Position numbers and translations under genes: made by a program. A stretch of DNA of 64,000 nucleotides, from contig CAVUDD010000002.1 of assembly GCA_963740205.1 (NCBI GenBank), positions 558,001 to 622,000 on the forward strand. Reading direction: 5' to 3'. The DNA is from UBA2137 sp963740205 (lineage in GTDB: Bacteria; Pseudomonadota; Alphaproteobacteria; Micavibrionales; Micavibrionaceae). The first letter of the stretch is position 1, and every line of letters starts with the position of its first letter. This document shows positions 37,565 through 47,819 of the stretch, piece by piece. The notes under the pieces are model-generated. The model saw only the letters and a list, made by a program, of their open reading frames with translations. It was not told where the DNA came from and did not search any database.

Positions 37565-39278
37565 GGTAGCTTACGCTTGTTACTAACGGATCAACATCTC
37601 TTTCAAAACAAGAATTGTCAGCGCGCAACCTTGGCAGAAGAGCTTTGATGTAAAATTTCACAAGTGTTTCGTGATGTGCTTTCTTTTTCTCATCTGTTAG
37701 AGCTGGAAGCGGCTTGACCAATTTTGCCATAGCAACACCTCCCATAGCATAGCCAAACATATTCAACATGGGCGTTGAAAGGGCAGCAATTGCCTCGAAT
37801 TGCTTACTCTCGCCAAGCTTGATTAATTTAGTAACCGCATTTTCCAATGCCTGAAAAACGGATTCCATATCGGCGCGTAGTTGTGGGCATTCGACATCTT
37901 TACAAACTTCACGGCTCTGGCTAATCCAAGCCTTAGCCGCAGCGCCTTCATCTCTTATTATTTTACGGAACGCTAAGTCACCCGATTGAATGCCATTTGT
38001 GCCCTCATATATGGGCAAAATGCGCGCGTCACGGTAATATTGAGCAGCACCTGTTTCCTCGACAAACCCCATACCACCATGAACCTGCACACCTAACGAA
38101 GTTATCTCAAGTGAATTATCGGTACAAAAGGCCTTTACGATAGGTGTCATGAACTCCTGCTTGGCTTGGGCAACTGCATCACCTTTGCGTGCCTTATCCT
38201 GTGCAATTGCTGCCTCATATGCCATTAAGCGACCGGCCACCGTAAGTGCCTCCATGGTCATTAACATGCGTTTGACATCTGCATGCTCGGCGATCACAAC
38301 CTCATTACCAGTATCTAATGATTTTCCTTGTTTACGGTCATTGGCATAGGCAACCGCCGCTTGAAAAGCACGATCTGAGATAGCGACACCCTGAAGTCCA
38401 ACGGACAGGCGCGCATTATTCATCATGGTGAACATATATTTAAGCCCAGCGTTTTCTGCGCCCACCAAATACCCAGTAGCCCCACCTTCATCACCGAATA
38501 CCATCGTACAGGTTGGAGAGGCATGAATACCTAGTTTATGCTCAATAGAGACGCATTTCACATCATTGCGCGTCCCATCCTCCAAAATTTTGGGAACAAT
38601 AAACAAAGATATACCTTTTGAGCCTTCGGGAGCATCAGGCGTGCGCGCAAGCACAAGGTGAATAATATTGTCGGTGAAATCATGCTCGCCATAAGTAATA
38701 TAAATTTTCTGACCTGAAATCTTATAGGACCCATCACTTTGTTTCTCAGCCTTGGTCTTAAGTGCTGCTAAATCAGAACCAGCCTGAGGCTCGGTCAAAT
38801 TCATTGTGCCTGTCCACTCACCTGAAATCAGCTTTGGCAAATAGGTTTGTTTTTGTTCATCCGATCCATGCGATTCAATGGCCTCGACTGCGCCCTGATT
38901 AAGCAAAGGGCATAATCCGAATGACATATTGGCTGCCTGCCACATTTCCTGAATTGGAAAGGCGATAAACCAAGGCAGTTCCTGCCCACCAAATTCTTCT
39001 GGGAACGGAACGGCGTTCCATCCACTTTCTTGATATTGTGCATAAGCTTCTTTGAATCCAGGTGCAGTTGTGACAACACCGTCTTTTAATTTAGATCCAT
39101 GAACATCACCCTCATAATTCAAAGGTGCCAGAACATCGCGCGCAAGTTTTGCCGATTCATCCAAAATGGCACTGGCTGTATCTCTGTCTATTCCACTATC
39201 TGGTAATTCGCCTTCCACGCCTAAAACGTCGTAAAGGGCAAAAATCATGTCATCTGAGGGGGGTGTATAGATTGTCAT
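37554..39278 (-). CDS. Acyl-CoA dehydrogenase (DmdC-like)
   Basis: The 574-residue flavoenzyme belongs to the long acyl-CoA dehydrogenase group with an extra C-terminal domain. It has the signature LTEPQAGSDLAALKTKAE, the FAD-contact KIYITYGEHD, NNARLSVGLQGVA and QVHGGMGFVEETGAAQYYRDARILPIYEGTNGIQ, with the catalytic glutamate expected in the last motif. Length and C-terminus match enzymes called DmdC (3-methylmercaptopropionyl-CoA dehydrogenase) or FadE-like. Substrate cannot be settled from sequence. It is divergent from the transglycosylase gene with about 45 bases between starts. Confidence 0.9.
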   Translation of the reverse strand: MTIYTPPSDDMIFALYDVLGVEGELPDSGIDRDTASAILDESAKLARDVLAPLNYEGDVHGSKLKDGVVTTAPGFKEAYAQYQESGWNAVPFPEEFGGQELPWFIAFPIQEMWQAANMSFGLCPLLNQGAVEAIESHGSDEQKQTYLPKLISGEWTGTMNLTEPQAGSDLAALKTKAEKQSDGSYKISGQKIYITYGEHDFTDNIIHLVLARTPDAPEGSKGISLFIVPKILEDGTRNDVKCVSIEHKLGIHASPTCTMVFGDEGGATGYLVGAENAGLKYMFTMMNNARLSVGLQGVAISDRAFQAAVAYANDRKQGKSLDTGNEVVIAEHADVKRMLMTMEALTVAGRLMAYEAAIAQDKARKGDAVAQAKQEFMTPIVKAFCTDNSLEITSLGVQVHGGMGFVEETGAAQYYRDARILPIYEGTNGIQSGDLAFRKIIRDEGAAAKAWISQSREVCKDVECPQLRADMESVFQALENAVTKLIKLGESKQFEAIAALSTPMLNMFGYAMGGVAMAKLVKPLPALTDEKKKAHHETLVKFYIKALLPRLRADNSCFERDVDPLVTSVSYLSS

Positions 39279-39323
39279 GTCATTATATTAAAGTTTGGCA
39301 TGGCATTTGCAATATATTCTTAC

Positions 39324-40274
39324 ATGACAGTTACACAACCAAATATTCAGCACCAACAACTTGCTGCTCTTGCCTCTAAGGCAGGCAATAAGGTGACTTC
39401 TGCCATACAAAAGGCAAGTGCAGAGACAGGGGTCGATTTTTCCTACCTGATGCAACAGGCACAGGCAGAAAGTTCCTTCCAAACGGACGTGAAGGCAAAA
39501 ACCAGTTCCGCAACTGGTCTTTTCCAGTTTATTGACCGCACGTGGATAGATATGGTTCAAAACCATGGTGAAAAATACGGTATTGATACATCTGCCCCTA
39601 AATCAGAATTACTCGCACTTCGCAAAGATCCTGAAATTTCATCCCTTATGGCGGGTGAATTGGCCTCGGAAAACAGCGATGTTTTAAAGGCGCGCCTAGG
39701 ACAAGATTTTAAAGTTGGCCCAACAGAGCTTTATTTCGCGCATTTTATGGGTGCAGGAAAGGCCGCTGGTTTCCTTGAAACACTACAGCAAAAACCACAA
39801 GCTGCCGCAGCTAACCTTTTCCCAGCAGAGGCCAAAGCCAATCATGGTGTGTTTTACAACGCTAAGGGACAGGCACGCTCAGTTGGCGAAATTTATGCTT
39901 TCTTTGACAAGAAATTTGCAATAAAGGGCGGTAGCCTTCCACAAAATGACATCCAAATCGCACAAAGCCAGCCTGATACAGATGAAACACGCCTAAAAGA
40001 TTATGTTTCAAACTTTATGGGACTGCAAAAGCAGGAAAATGAAAAAACAGAATTCTTGAGCGAGGACGCCAGCACTATAGAGCGTCTCGCTGCTCATCAC
40101 CCCTATATGGATATTCTCAATTCAGGTGGCGGAAAAACGCACTCAACATTACCAATTATGGGTAATAACAGTCGTTTTCCTTCTGTTGCCTTTGGAAACC
40201 TTATTCAAAACCCGACAGATGTTCTCTGGCTGGCACAATTAAATGACGATTTGATCTCAGATAATAGAATTTAA
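39324..40274 (+). CDS. Lytic transglycosylase-like (SLT) protein without signal peptide
   Basis: The 316-residue protein contains a lysozyme-like SLT domain in its first half: YLMQQAQAESSFQ with the catalytic glutamate, TSSATGLFQFIDRTW, and YFAHFMGAGKAAGFL. The second half is low in motifs. It lacks an N-terminal hydrophobic signal whichever start is used (39300 or 39324), so it either reaches the periplasm by another route, for example with flagellar or phage-like systems, or acts elsewhere. Such signal-less SLT proteins are frequent in alphaproteobacteria, often near flagellar genes. Its 3' end overlaps tsaC by four bases, tail to tail. Confidence 0.83.
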   Translation: MTVTQPNIQHQQLAALASKAGNKVTSAIQKASAETGVDFSYLMQQAQAESSFQTDVKAKTSSATGLFQFIDRTWIDMVQNHGEKYGIDTSAPKSELLALRKDPEISSLMAGELASENSDVLKARLGQDFKVGPTELYFAHFMGAGKAAGFLETLQQKPQAAAANLFPAEAKANHGVFYNAKGQARSVGEIYAFFDKKFAIKGGSLPQNDIQIAQSQPDTDETRLKDYVSNFMGLQKQENEKTEFLSEDASTIERLAAHHPYMDILNSGGGKTHSTLPIMGNNSRFPSVAFGNLIQNPTDVLWLAQLNDDLISDNRI

Positions 40275-41245
40275 CTATTCGCCGCGCGTTTGAGGCGGTC
40301 ATTTATGGCGATACCGACACCTTGATTTGGGATGTTCATCACAGCAATTGCCTTATTTTCTCCATTATCAAGCGCGTGCAGATACGCGAATAGATTGCTT
40401 GCCGCCTCATAAAGATCGCCCTCTTCACTCAAATTGCGGATTTTATCCTCTGGAAGGGAATTTGCCCCACCACCTTTCTTTAGCCCCATAAATTTGATTG
40501 AGCCAAAGGCAAGCAAGGCCTCGCCCTCCCCTACATCAACGGCATTCAAACGTACAGGTATAGATGGCGCATAATGTTTCAGCAAAAGCCCCGGTGATTT
40601 GATTTCACCGTCTTTGATTTCTGTTTCAACATTCCCAAGCAAAGGTTGCAAATCATCTGCTGTGATAACGCCCGGTCGTAAAATGGTTGGTGTGTCCGTA
40701 CTTAAATCCAAAACAGTTGATTCAAGCCCAGTATCGGTTGCACCACCTGCCAAGATCATATCGACCTTGTCACCCAGTGATTTTGCAACATGTTGCGCAC
40801 TTGTAGGGCTTAGGTGTCCCGATGCATTGGCACTTGGGGCGGCAATTGGAACACCAGCAAGCGCTATCAATTTACGTGCGGTTTGGTTGGAGGGACAACG
40901 TACCGCCAACGTTGGTAGGCCCGCACTGCATAATTGGGATATTTTAGAGTTTTGTTTAAGGGGTAATATCAATGTCAAAGGCCCAGGCCAGAATTGCGCC
41001 ATGACGCTTTGAGCGCGCTCGTCCACCTCTACAAATTCAGAAATATCACTTGGCTTTGCCACGTGCACAATAAGCGGGTTAAAGGACGGTCTGCCCTTGG
41101 CATCAAAAATGCGTGCAACCGCTTGTCCATTTGTAGCATCGGCACCAAGTCCGTAAACAGTCTCGGTCGGGAAAGCGACAAGCCTGCCATCCTTAATAAT
41201 TTCGGATGCCTCTTTCAAGCTTTGTGGTGTAACAGCCTTCATCAT
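40271..41245 (-). CDS. tsaC: L-threonylcarbamoyladenylate synthase (TsaC/Sua5)
   Basis: The 324-residue protein has an N-terminal YrdC domain with FPTETVYGLGADA, KGRPSFNPLIVHV, WPGPLTL and RCPSNQTARKLI, plus a C-terminal Sua5 domain linked through SPGLLLKHYAPSIPV. It forms threonylcarbamoyl-AMP for the universal t6A37 modification of ANN-decoding tRNAs. The start ATG overlaps the anmK stop (ATGA), so it is translationally coupled to anmK. Confidence 0.95.
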   Translation of the reverse strand: MMKAVTPQSLKEASEIIKDGRLVAFPTETVYGLGADATNGQAVARIFDAKGRPSFNPLIVHVAKPSDISEFVEVDERAQSVMAQFWPGPLTLILPLKQNSKISQLCSAGLPTLAVRCPSNQTARKLIALAGVPIAAPSANASGHLSPTSAQHVAKSLGDKVDMILAGGATDTGLESTVLDLSTDTPTILRPGVITADDLQPLLGNVETEIKDGEIKSPGLLLKHYAPSIPVRLNAVDVGEGEALLAFGSIKFMGLKKGGGANSLPEDKIRNLSEEGDLYEAASNLFAYLHALDNGENKAIAVMNIPNQGVGIAINDRLKRAANS

Positions 41246-42330
41246 GGCGCTTCGTGCCTTGTACCGCCTGTCTGAGGCTCTTTAACGCCTGTAGTTGTCG
41301 GCAAACTTAAAGGCAACCCTAGTAATGAACGTGCAGCCAAATAGGCAAAACCTTCTGCCTCAAGTGCATCACCGTTCCACCCTAAAACATCGACAGGTTC
41401 GACAGGGACTTTTAGGCGCTCGCGCAAGCCCTTCATCAGCGTAGCGTTTTTACGCCCGCCACCGCAAATATACCAAGCCGTTGGTTTCTTTGGTAAATGC
41501 TTAAGCGAGGCAACAATTGACTCGCGCGTACATGCAAGAAGTGTTGCTGTTCCATCTTCGTTGGAGAGTATACTCACCGTTTGATTCCATGGATTCCTAT
41601 CCAGAGATTTAGGTGGCTTTAAATCAAAGAATGGGTTTTGCAGAAATCTCTCTACTATTGAGTGATTGGGTGTGCCCTCTGCTGCGAGACGACCATCCAT
41701 GTCATAAGGTGTGCCTGTGCGCTCCAAAACAAAGTCATCCATAAGGGCGTTCCCGGGGCCTGTGTCAAATGCCAAAATATCATTCGTGTCCTCACCTATA
41801 TAAGTGACGTTTGAAACTCCGCCGACATTAAGAATGGCAACAGGCAGAGGAATATCAGCGCTTTTGACCAACGCCTGATGATATAGCGGAATTAAAGGTG
41901 CGCCTTGTCCACCTGCCTTTACATCATCCCATCGAAAATCATTAATGACATCAATACCAGTTTCGCGCGCCAGCAATTCACCATTACCAATTTGCTTGGT
42001 AAAGCCATTATCAGGATCATGTGAAACAGATTGTCCGTGAAAGCCAATTAAATCGATATTTAAATCATCATGTTTATCAGCCATTTTCTTAACAATTTTT
42101 GCATGTTCCACTGTCAGTTCATCTTCAACTGCCTTTAACTCTGGATCACTTTGGCGTTTGCCGAATTGTGCCTTAATGCGTTGACGAATTGGCTCGTCAT
42201 AGGTCATAGATATGAAATCCAGACACTCTACGTAATCATGCCCATCCGTCCTTATGAGGGCGGCATCAATGCCATCCACAGATGTTCCTGACATCAGACC
42301 AATGACCGTATAGACTTTTCGTGCTTCCAT
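41242..42330 (-). CDS. anmK: Anhydro-N-acetylmuramic acid kinase
   Basis: The 362-residue sugar kinase of the Hsp70/actin fold shows GLMSGTSVDGIDAALI at the N-terminus, IGFHGQSVSH, NVGGVSNVTYI, AFDTGPGNALMDDF with the catalytic Asp, and YICGGGRKNATLM. It phosphorylates and opens 1,6-anhydro-MurNAc during peptidoglycan recycling. It precedes and is coupled to tsaC and is divergent from tyrS (17 bases between starts). Confidence 0.95.
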   Translation of the reverse strand: MEARKVYTVIGLMSGTSVDGIDAALIRTDGHDYVECLDFISMTYDEPIRQRIKAQFGKRQSDPELKAVEDELTVEHAKIVKKMADKHDDLNIDLIGFHGQSVSHDPDNGFTKQIGNGELLARETGIDVINDFRWDDVKAGGQGAPLIPLYHQALVKSADIPLPVAILNVGGVSNVTYIGEDTNDILAFDTGPGNALMDDFVLERTGTPYDMDGRLAAEGTPNHSIVERFLQNPFFDLKPPKSLDRNPWNQTVSILSNEDGTATLLACTRESIVASLKHLPKKPTAWYICGGGRKNATLMKGLRERLKVPVEPVDVLGWNGDALEAEGFAYLAARSLLGLPLSLPTTTGVKEPQTGGTRHEAP

Positions 42331-42347
42331 GCCTATAAATTATCCTT

Positions 42348-43605
42348 ATGAGCAAATTTAAATCCGATTTTTTGAATATAATGGAGCAACGCGGGTTCTA
42401 CAACCAGTGTAGCGACGCAGAAGCCCTTGATACAAAATTATTGGAGGGCACACAAAGCGCCTATATTGGTTTTGATGCCACGGCTCAATCTCTGCATATT
42501 GGGAATTTGACTGGTATTATGATGCTGTATTGGTTCCAACAATGCGGTCACAAGCCCATAACCCTTATGGGGGGCGGAACTAGTAAGGTTGGCGACCCAT
42601 CCTTTAAGGATGAACAGCGCAATCTTCTTGATGATGAAACCATTGAGGAAAATATCGAACATATCCGTAAAACATGTTTCACACAGTTTCTTAAATATGG
42701 TGATGGCGAAACAGATGCGGTGATGGTTAATAATAATGACTGGCTGGACAATCTTGTCTTATCTCTCATTTCTGCGTGATTATGGACGTTATTTTACAGT
42801 CAATCGTATGTTGTCCTTTGATAGTGTCAAACAACGCCTTGAGCGCGAAAGCCCGCTATCGCTTCTCGAATTCAATTATATGGTTATGCAGGGCTATGAT
42901 TTCCTCGAGCTCTATCGCCGTAATGGCACTCTCATACAGATGGGTGGGTCTGACCAATGGGGCAACATCATAAATGGTGTTGATTTGGGACATAAAGCAG
43001 ACAAAGTTCAGCTTTTTGCCCTTACTGCCCCTCTTCTGACCACACCAGATGGCAAGAAAATGGGTAAAACCCTCAATGGTGCAGTATGGCTGAATTCTGC
43101 CATGCTCTCTCCTTATGATTATTATCAATATTGGCGCAATGTTGATGATGCAATGGTCGGGACACTCTTGAAACGCTTCACAATCCTTCCAATGGAGGAG
43201 ATCGAGAAGCTGGAAGCCTTACAAGGACAAGAGATTAACGAGGCCAAGAAAATTTTGGCATTCGAGGCAACGAAACTTTGTCACGGTGAAGCTGCTGCCA
43301 AGGACGCAGAAGACACAGCCCAAAAGACCTTTGAGCAAGGCACAGTCGGTGATGATTTGCCTTCATTTGATATTGCACAATCGGATTTGGACGCAGGCTT
43401 ACCTATTTTTGAGGTTCTGAAAGTTGTTGGCTTTGCCTCATCAAATGGCGAGGCACGTCGCCTAATCCAAGGTGGTGGTGCGCGTATCAATGATGAACAG
43501 ATTACCGATGAAGAAAAAACCGTTAGCGCCAATGACATGACCGATGACGGCTATATTAAAGTCTCAGCGGGCAAAAAACGCCACGCGCTTATCAAAGCGG
43601 CTTAA
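42348..43605 (+). CDS. tyrS: Tyrosyl-tRNA synthetase (frameshifted)
   Basis: Once an extra base near 42752-42760 is skipped the gene encodes 418 residues. The first part has the HIGH-type motif SLHIGN and the binding residues YIGFDATA and GGGTSKVGDPS. The second part continues SYLSFLRDYGRYFTVNRML, has GGSDQWGNI, the KMSKS-type motif KKMGKT and a C-terminal S4 RNA-binding domain (NGEARRLIQGGGARINDE). The enzyme charges tRNA-Tyr and is normally essential. Because there is no sign of decay elsewhere in the gene, the break most likely reflects a sequencing insertion. The stop abuts the stop of the convergent AsmA-like gene. Confidence 0.93.
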
Positions 43606-46600
43606 TTACTCCACATCCTTAGCGGGGCTTTCACCCTCAAAGAGAATTTTACGGACAATCCCAGGGGCAAGTGCCGAGAGAGGGTTAATAGAGACCTTCG
43701 CATCTTTGCTTGGCCCCTGCATTTTGTAAGTTGCTGCAAACAGTGCGCCTCCGCCTGTTAAAATGTCCCCAACCAGAGGGATTTTACCAATGAATGAGTT
43801 TAGTGATGAAATAGGAACAATTGTACCCTGAATATCCATAGTTCCAGCGGTTAGATAAACTGCGCCCTCGAAAGTCAGCCCAACTTCTGTACCAGAAGTT
43901 CTGCCATCTGCAAATGTCATGACTGTGCCTTTTTCAAGATCTTTAATATATTTGAAATCAGAGGCCATTTTGGTGAAAGCCATCCCCTCACCTTTCAACA
44001 ATTCCTGTAGACCTGAAAGAGAAACTGCATTCAATAGCCTTGCCAAACCAGGAGCATTTACAATCTTGAAATTGGTGATTTGCATTTTGCCTTCAATATC
44101 ATTGGGGTGACCGTCGCTAATTGCGTTACCGACAATCGCGACTGTTCCTCCCTGCATATTCTCATACACTCCAAGCGCCTTTAAAGTTGCGCCCGCATCA
44201 GCAGAATCCAGCGTGAAATTCATGACGTCATAAGCATCAGGCCTATAGCGAAGTTGCATAAGTCCGACACCGACGCTTGCATCTACCTCAAGCTGTTTAA
44301 CCGTCCCTCTTGAGCCTATATCGGCATAAATTTTGGCATTTCCTACGCCACCCTCATCGGACAACCTCAGATAATTAGTGGTTCCTGAGACAATGACAGG
44401 AGGCTCTTCACCAGCACTTTGTTCTGTTATCTCAATTTCGCGATCCTCTTTGTCAGAATCTAGGAAAGGGCGTGCATCAACCTTTTCTCCCTCAACAAAG
44501 AATTCAAGACCGCCCTTTTGATTACGTTGTAATTGTAATGAAAAATCATTTTCAGGTAATTTTATGGATTGAAAAGAACCTTGAACAACATCTTGCTCGC
44601 CACCTACTTGTCCAAAAATAAGGCGTCCTCCTGAAATCTTCCCATCGGGCAAATCAATAGTGAGGTTATCAACCTCTTGGACGACATCATTGGTTAAGTA
44701 CACACTGGTTGTGACTGTTCCGTTAATGCGCTCAGGCTTCAAATAATCAAGGGGGTCGATACGAAACGCCACAGGCAAAAGATTGGCACGCGCATCTACC
44801 TTTGCCTTACCTCCTGCTTTGCTTGTGTATGTAATATCTACAGGCAGTGAACCTTTAATATATTCATCAAGTGCCACACCAAATTTTGAGCGTAGCGCAC
44901 GATTAGCAACGAGTGAAGCCTCAACCTTTTGTAGATAAGGTGCACCCTTGGGCTCCAAATATTCTTGATAATCAATTTTGACTGGCGTGCCATCAAGCTG
45001 TCCATCACCAGTAAGATGTATTTTGCCATCCGCGGCCTTTAAATCATATGGCCCCCCAGTCAATGCTAAACCCTGTACGACATCGGGCAGATAGGCTTCA
45101 TTAATTTTAGCAGCAACTTTGACGCTGACCTGCTCGGCTTTTAAATCCGCGAGTGTTGGAAAACTCACCAGAACATTCAAATCCACATCGCCCTTGGCCT
45201 GCTCAGTATCAAAACCTATATCATCAGCAAGAGAAATGGGTTCGCGCTTTATATAATCCAATAGTGTTTTTAATGAACCTTTGCCATTTATCTCAACATT
45301 GGCAACACCGCCACCTTTGACCTCTATATCATCAAGCACAACCGTGCTGTTAGAAACCTTCATATCACCAATCAAGCCATCAGAAATATTGATTGTCAGT
45401 GTTCCGTCCCTATACCCACCAGAGGCTGTCAGGTTTTCTCCCGGCATTAGCGGTGCACGGTAATCAATTGTTGTGTTCTCAAGCGCAAAAGTTGCCATTG
45501 GATCTCCAATCGAAACCTCCCATCTGTCTTTGGGAAGAGATTCTTTTGCAAGATCCTGATTAAATTTTACCGATATAGGTAAGACCGCTTCGGCTTTTGT
45601 AAGTATACCTTTAGATATTTTTTCAACAATCCATTCACGCTCTGATGATTGAGTCTCAGCAGGTGGCCAGAGGGCATCTATAGCATCGACAGGTACAGCG
45701 CTGGCTTGAAATGTTAAGGGGAAATCTAAACCCTCTTGTGTGATTTCACCGTCACCAGAGGCAGTTACATTGATGTCACCTGCGACAAGTGCAAATTTAT
45801 CGAGTGAGACTTTATTATTTTTGGCATCAATGACAAACTCTGTATTTAGACTATCAAACGCCAAAGGTTCTTTATATTCATTGGACAAGGTAATTTGCCC
45901 CTCATCAATGGCAATAAGTGCCTTAAGGAATTGAAGCTTACCGTCTTGTGTCAAATCAACTGTAACATCACCATTCAAGCCTAGACCATCCTGCTCTATG
46001 TTTGCCAAACCAAGTGTTTCGGCAAACAGGAACGGATCAATATCTGCAAAAGTTGTGCGGACTGAATAGGCATTGTCAGGCTTAAGAGTAAAAACAGAGT
46101 TTAGCGTATTTTTTTCATCCCCTTCAAGCAGTGCCACTGCCGTTTTAATTTCTACACGCCCTTTTTCTCGCAAAAACAAAAGATCAAGAGCGTTAATTGA
46201 CCACGTTTTACGTTGTGCATAATCCTCAACAAACACCTGCGCATCTTTTATCTCAACCGCTTCAATACCAAATAAAGGATCATTTGATTGTCCCTTACCC
46301 ATGCTAAGCGACTGAACTATGAAATCATCAATAGAAATAGCTTCTTTAGGATCCGATTCAGGATTTACTTCTCGCTTATTGATATTCTGAGCAAGTTTAA
46401 TTTCATTATTCACATCACGAATAATTTTTAATGAAGGCTTGGTTAAAATGATTGCTTTTGGGCGCACCCTTCCTAATAAAAGAGAGCTATAATCAATGGA
46501 AACAGCTGATTTTTCTAATTCTATAAGAGTTTTTCCATCCTGCTCAATAACAGCATTGTCGAGTACAAGTAATAGGGGGCCTTTCAAATATGGCCAATGA

Positions 46601-46794
46601 AGTGCAGCCTTCTCTAACTTAACATTTACGTTGTCTTCATCACTTACAAGTGTCTTTTCAAGCGTCTTAACGGCAAAGCTAATATCCAACGGGCCTTTAC
46701 TGAGTCGATAGCCTGTAACAGCAATGGTCAATGCAACAACGATGACTATCACAACGCAAATCTCGGCAATAATTTTGGCAGTTTTTCTAAGCAT
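43606..46794 (-). CDS. AsmA/DUF3971-like envelope protein (1062 aa)
   Basis: The protein begins with one transmembrane helix (AEICVVIVIVVALTIAVTGY), after which about 1030 residues of mostly beta-strand sequence extend into the periplasm. The N-terminal SKGPLDISFAVKTLE, the repeated D/N-rich strand pattern and the C-terminal AsmA-like region (PVISGTTNYL... GTMDIQGTIVPISSLNSFIGKIPLVGDILTG) match the YhdP/AsmA-like family with DUF3971. That family is linked to phospholipid transport across the periplasm. ATG at 46794 places the start directly before the anchor helix. Its stop abuts that of tyrS. Confidence 0.87.
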   Translation of the reverse strand: MLRKTAKIIAEICVVIVIVVALTIAVTGYRLSKGPLDISFAVKTLEKTLVSDEDNVNVKLEKAALHWPYLKGPLLLVLDNAVIEQDGKTLIELEKSAVSIDYSSLLLGRVRPKAIILTKPSLKIIRDVNNEIKLAQNINKREVNPESDPKEAISIDDFIVQSLSMGKGQSNDPLFGIEAVEIKDAQVFVEDYAQRKTWSINALDLLFLREKGRVEIKTAVALLEGDEKNTLNSVFTLKPDNAYSVRTTFADIDPFLFAETLGLANIEQDGLGLNGDVTVDLTQDGKLQFLKALIAIDEGQITLSNEYKEPLAFDSLNTEFVIDAKNNKVSLDKFALVAGDINVTASGDGEITQEGLDFPLTFQASAVPVDAIDALWPPAETQSSEREWIVEKISKGILTKAEAVLPISVKFNQDLAKESLPKDRWEVSIGDPMATFALENTTIDYRAPLMPGENLTASGGYRDGTLTINISDGLIGDMKVSNSTVVLDDIEVKGGGVANVEINGKGSLKTLLDYIKREPISLADDIGFDTEQAKGDVDLNVLVSFPTLADLKAEQVSVKVAAKINEAYLPDVVQGLALTGGPYDLKAADGKIHLTGDGQLDGTPVKIDYQEYLEPKGAPYLQKVEASLVANRALRSKFGVALDEYIKGSLPVDITYTSKAGGKAKVDARANLLPVAFRIDPLDYLKPERINGTVTTSVYLTNDVVQEVDNLTIDLPDGKISGGRLIFGQVGGEQDVVQGSFQSIKLPENDFSLQLQRNQKGGLEFFVEGEKVDARPFLDSDKEDREIEITEQSAGEEPPVIVSGTTNYLRLSDEGGVGNAKIYADIGSRGTVKQLEVDASVGVGLMQLRYRPDAYDVMNFTLDSADAGATLKALGVYENMQGGTVAIVGNAISDGHPNDIEGKMQITNFKIVNAPGLARLLNAVSLSGLQELLKGEGMAFTKMASDFKYIKDLEKGTVMTFADGRTSGTEVGLTFEGAVYLTAGTMDIQGTIVPISSLNSFIGKIPLVGDILTGGGALFAATYKMQGPSKDAKVSINPLSALAPGIVRKILFEGESPAKDVE

Positions 46795-46890
46795 AAAAAA
46801 TCCATTAAAAATGAAGATTGACATTACCATCAAGACCATCATTTTATAAGAGTAATCATTAAATCAAGACAACAAACAGGAACATATCCC

Positions 46891-47370
46891 ATGACTTCTT
46901 TAAATGAAGGCGATACAGCACCAGATTTTACACTTCAAACTGATGGTGGTGGGACACTTACATTGTCCAAGCTTAAGGGCTCAAACGTAGTTTTATATTT
47001 CTACCCCAAGGATGATACTCCTGGTTGCACAAAGGAGGCTTGTGGCTTTAATGATATGCTCTCGCAGTTCAAAAACTTAAACGCTAAAATTATTGGCGTC
47101 TCAAAAGATAGTGCCGAGAAGCATGACAAATTCAAACATAAATACGGTCTGAACTTCACCTTAATTTCCGATATAGATGGTGAAGTCTGCGAAAAGTATG
47201 GCACTTGGGTCGAGAAAAGCATGTATGGACGCAAATATATGGGGATTGACCGCGCAACATTCTTAATCGATGAAACTGGCAAAATTTCAAGAATTTGGCG
47301 CAAGGTAAAAGTGCCGGGGCATGTCGATGAAGTACATGACGTACTTAATCAGCTCAAAAAAGCTGCTTAA
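46891..47370 (+). CDS. bcp: Thiol peroxidase of the Bcp/PrxQ type
   Basis: The 159-residue peroxiredoxin has YFYPKDDTPGCTKEACGF with the peroxidatic C46 and the resolving C51 five residues on, as in PrxQ enzymes, and IGVSKDSAEKHDKFKHKYGL. It reduces hydrogen peroxide and organic hydroperoxides with thioredoxin. CAGGAAC precedes the start by eight bases. No operon partners. Confidence 0.96.
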   Translation: MTSLNEGDTAPDFTLQTDGGGTLTLSKLKGSNVVLYFYPKDDTPGCTKEACGFNDMLSQFKNLNAKIIGVSKDSAEKHDKFKHKYGLNFTLISDIDGEVCEKYGTWVEKSMYGRKYMGIDRATFLIDETGKISRIWRKVKVPGHVDEVHDVLNQLKKAA

Positions 47371-47385
47371 TACTGTAAGTTTTAA

Positions 47386-47745
47386 TTAAGCTACGAGTGT
47401 ACCACGAAGAATACTTAGGTCGCTGTGCCATTTCTTAAGAACGGACATATCGCCAATCAGAAATGTCGCTGATTCAGGAAAAATTTCTGTAATATTTAAA
47501 CCACAGATTTTCTCAGTGCCAGCGTTATCGTTTGCTGTTCGCATGTCGCGCCAAATGAGATGGAGATCAATATCTTTCCCTAAAATGCGTTTGATATCAT
47601 TTCCTTGGAATACACATTTCAGACCACAGATTTCGATAATCTGCTGACCCTTAGAACTCTCAATAGATGACAAGTGTCCATATTCTAAGGAAAGGTCGGC
47701 CAGATCCCAAACAAGATCAATGATATCTGATAGTTTATTCTGCAT
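47386..47745 (-). CDS. Hypothetical protein (119 aa)
   Basis: The soluble, mildly acidic protein has no signal and no motif I know. An N-terminal helix (IIDLVWDLADLSLEYG) is followed by strands IIEICGLKCVF and CGLNITEIFPESATFLIGD, which could form a small alpha/beta fold. ATG 47745 is preferred; 47754 is an alternative. It is followed on the same strand, reading upstream, by the alpha/beta hydrolase at 65 bases. Confidence 0.62.
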   Translation of the reverse strand: MQNKLSDIIDLVWDLADLSLEYGHLSSIESSKGQQIIEICGLKCVFQGNDIKRILGKDIDLHLIWRDMRTANDNAGTEKICGLNITEIFPESATFLIGDMSVLKKWHSDLSILRGTLVA

Positions 47746-47819
47746 TTGTCTCACTTATTCCTAACGTATTTACAAAGAAAAAGTTCATATTTTTCCTGTT
47801 AGGATTTTACATACACCAT

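Noticed and set aside
42736..43605. Stand-alone C-terminal TyrRS fragment as a paralogue
   Set aside because: The 42348-42779 part supplies exactly the missing N-terminal half, with overlap at the expected join.
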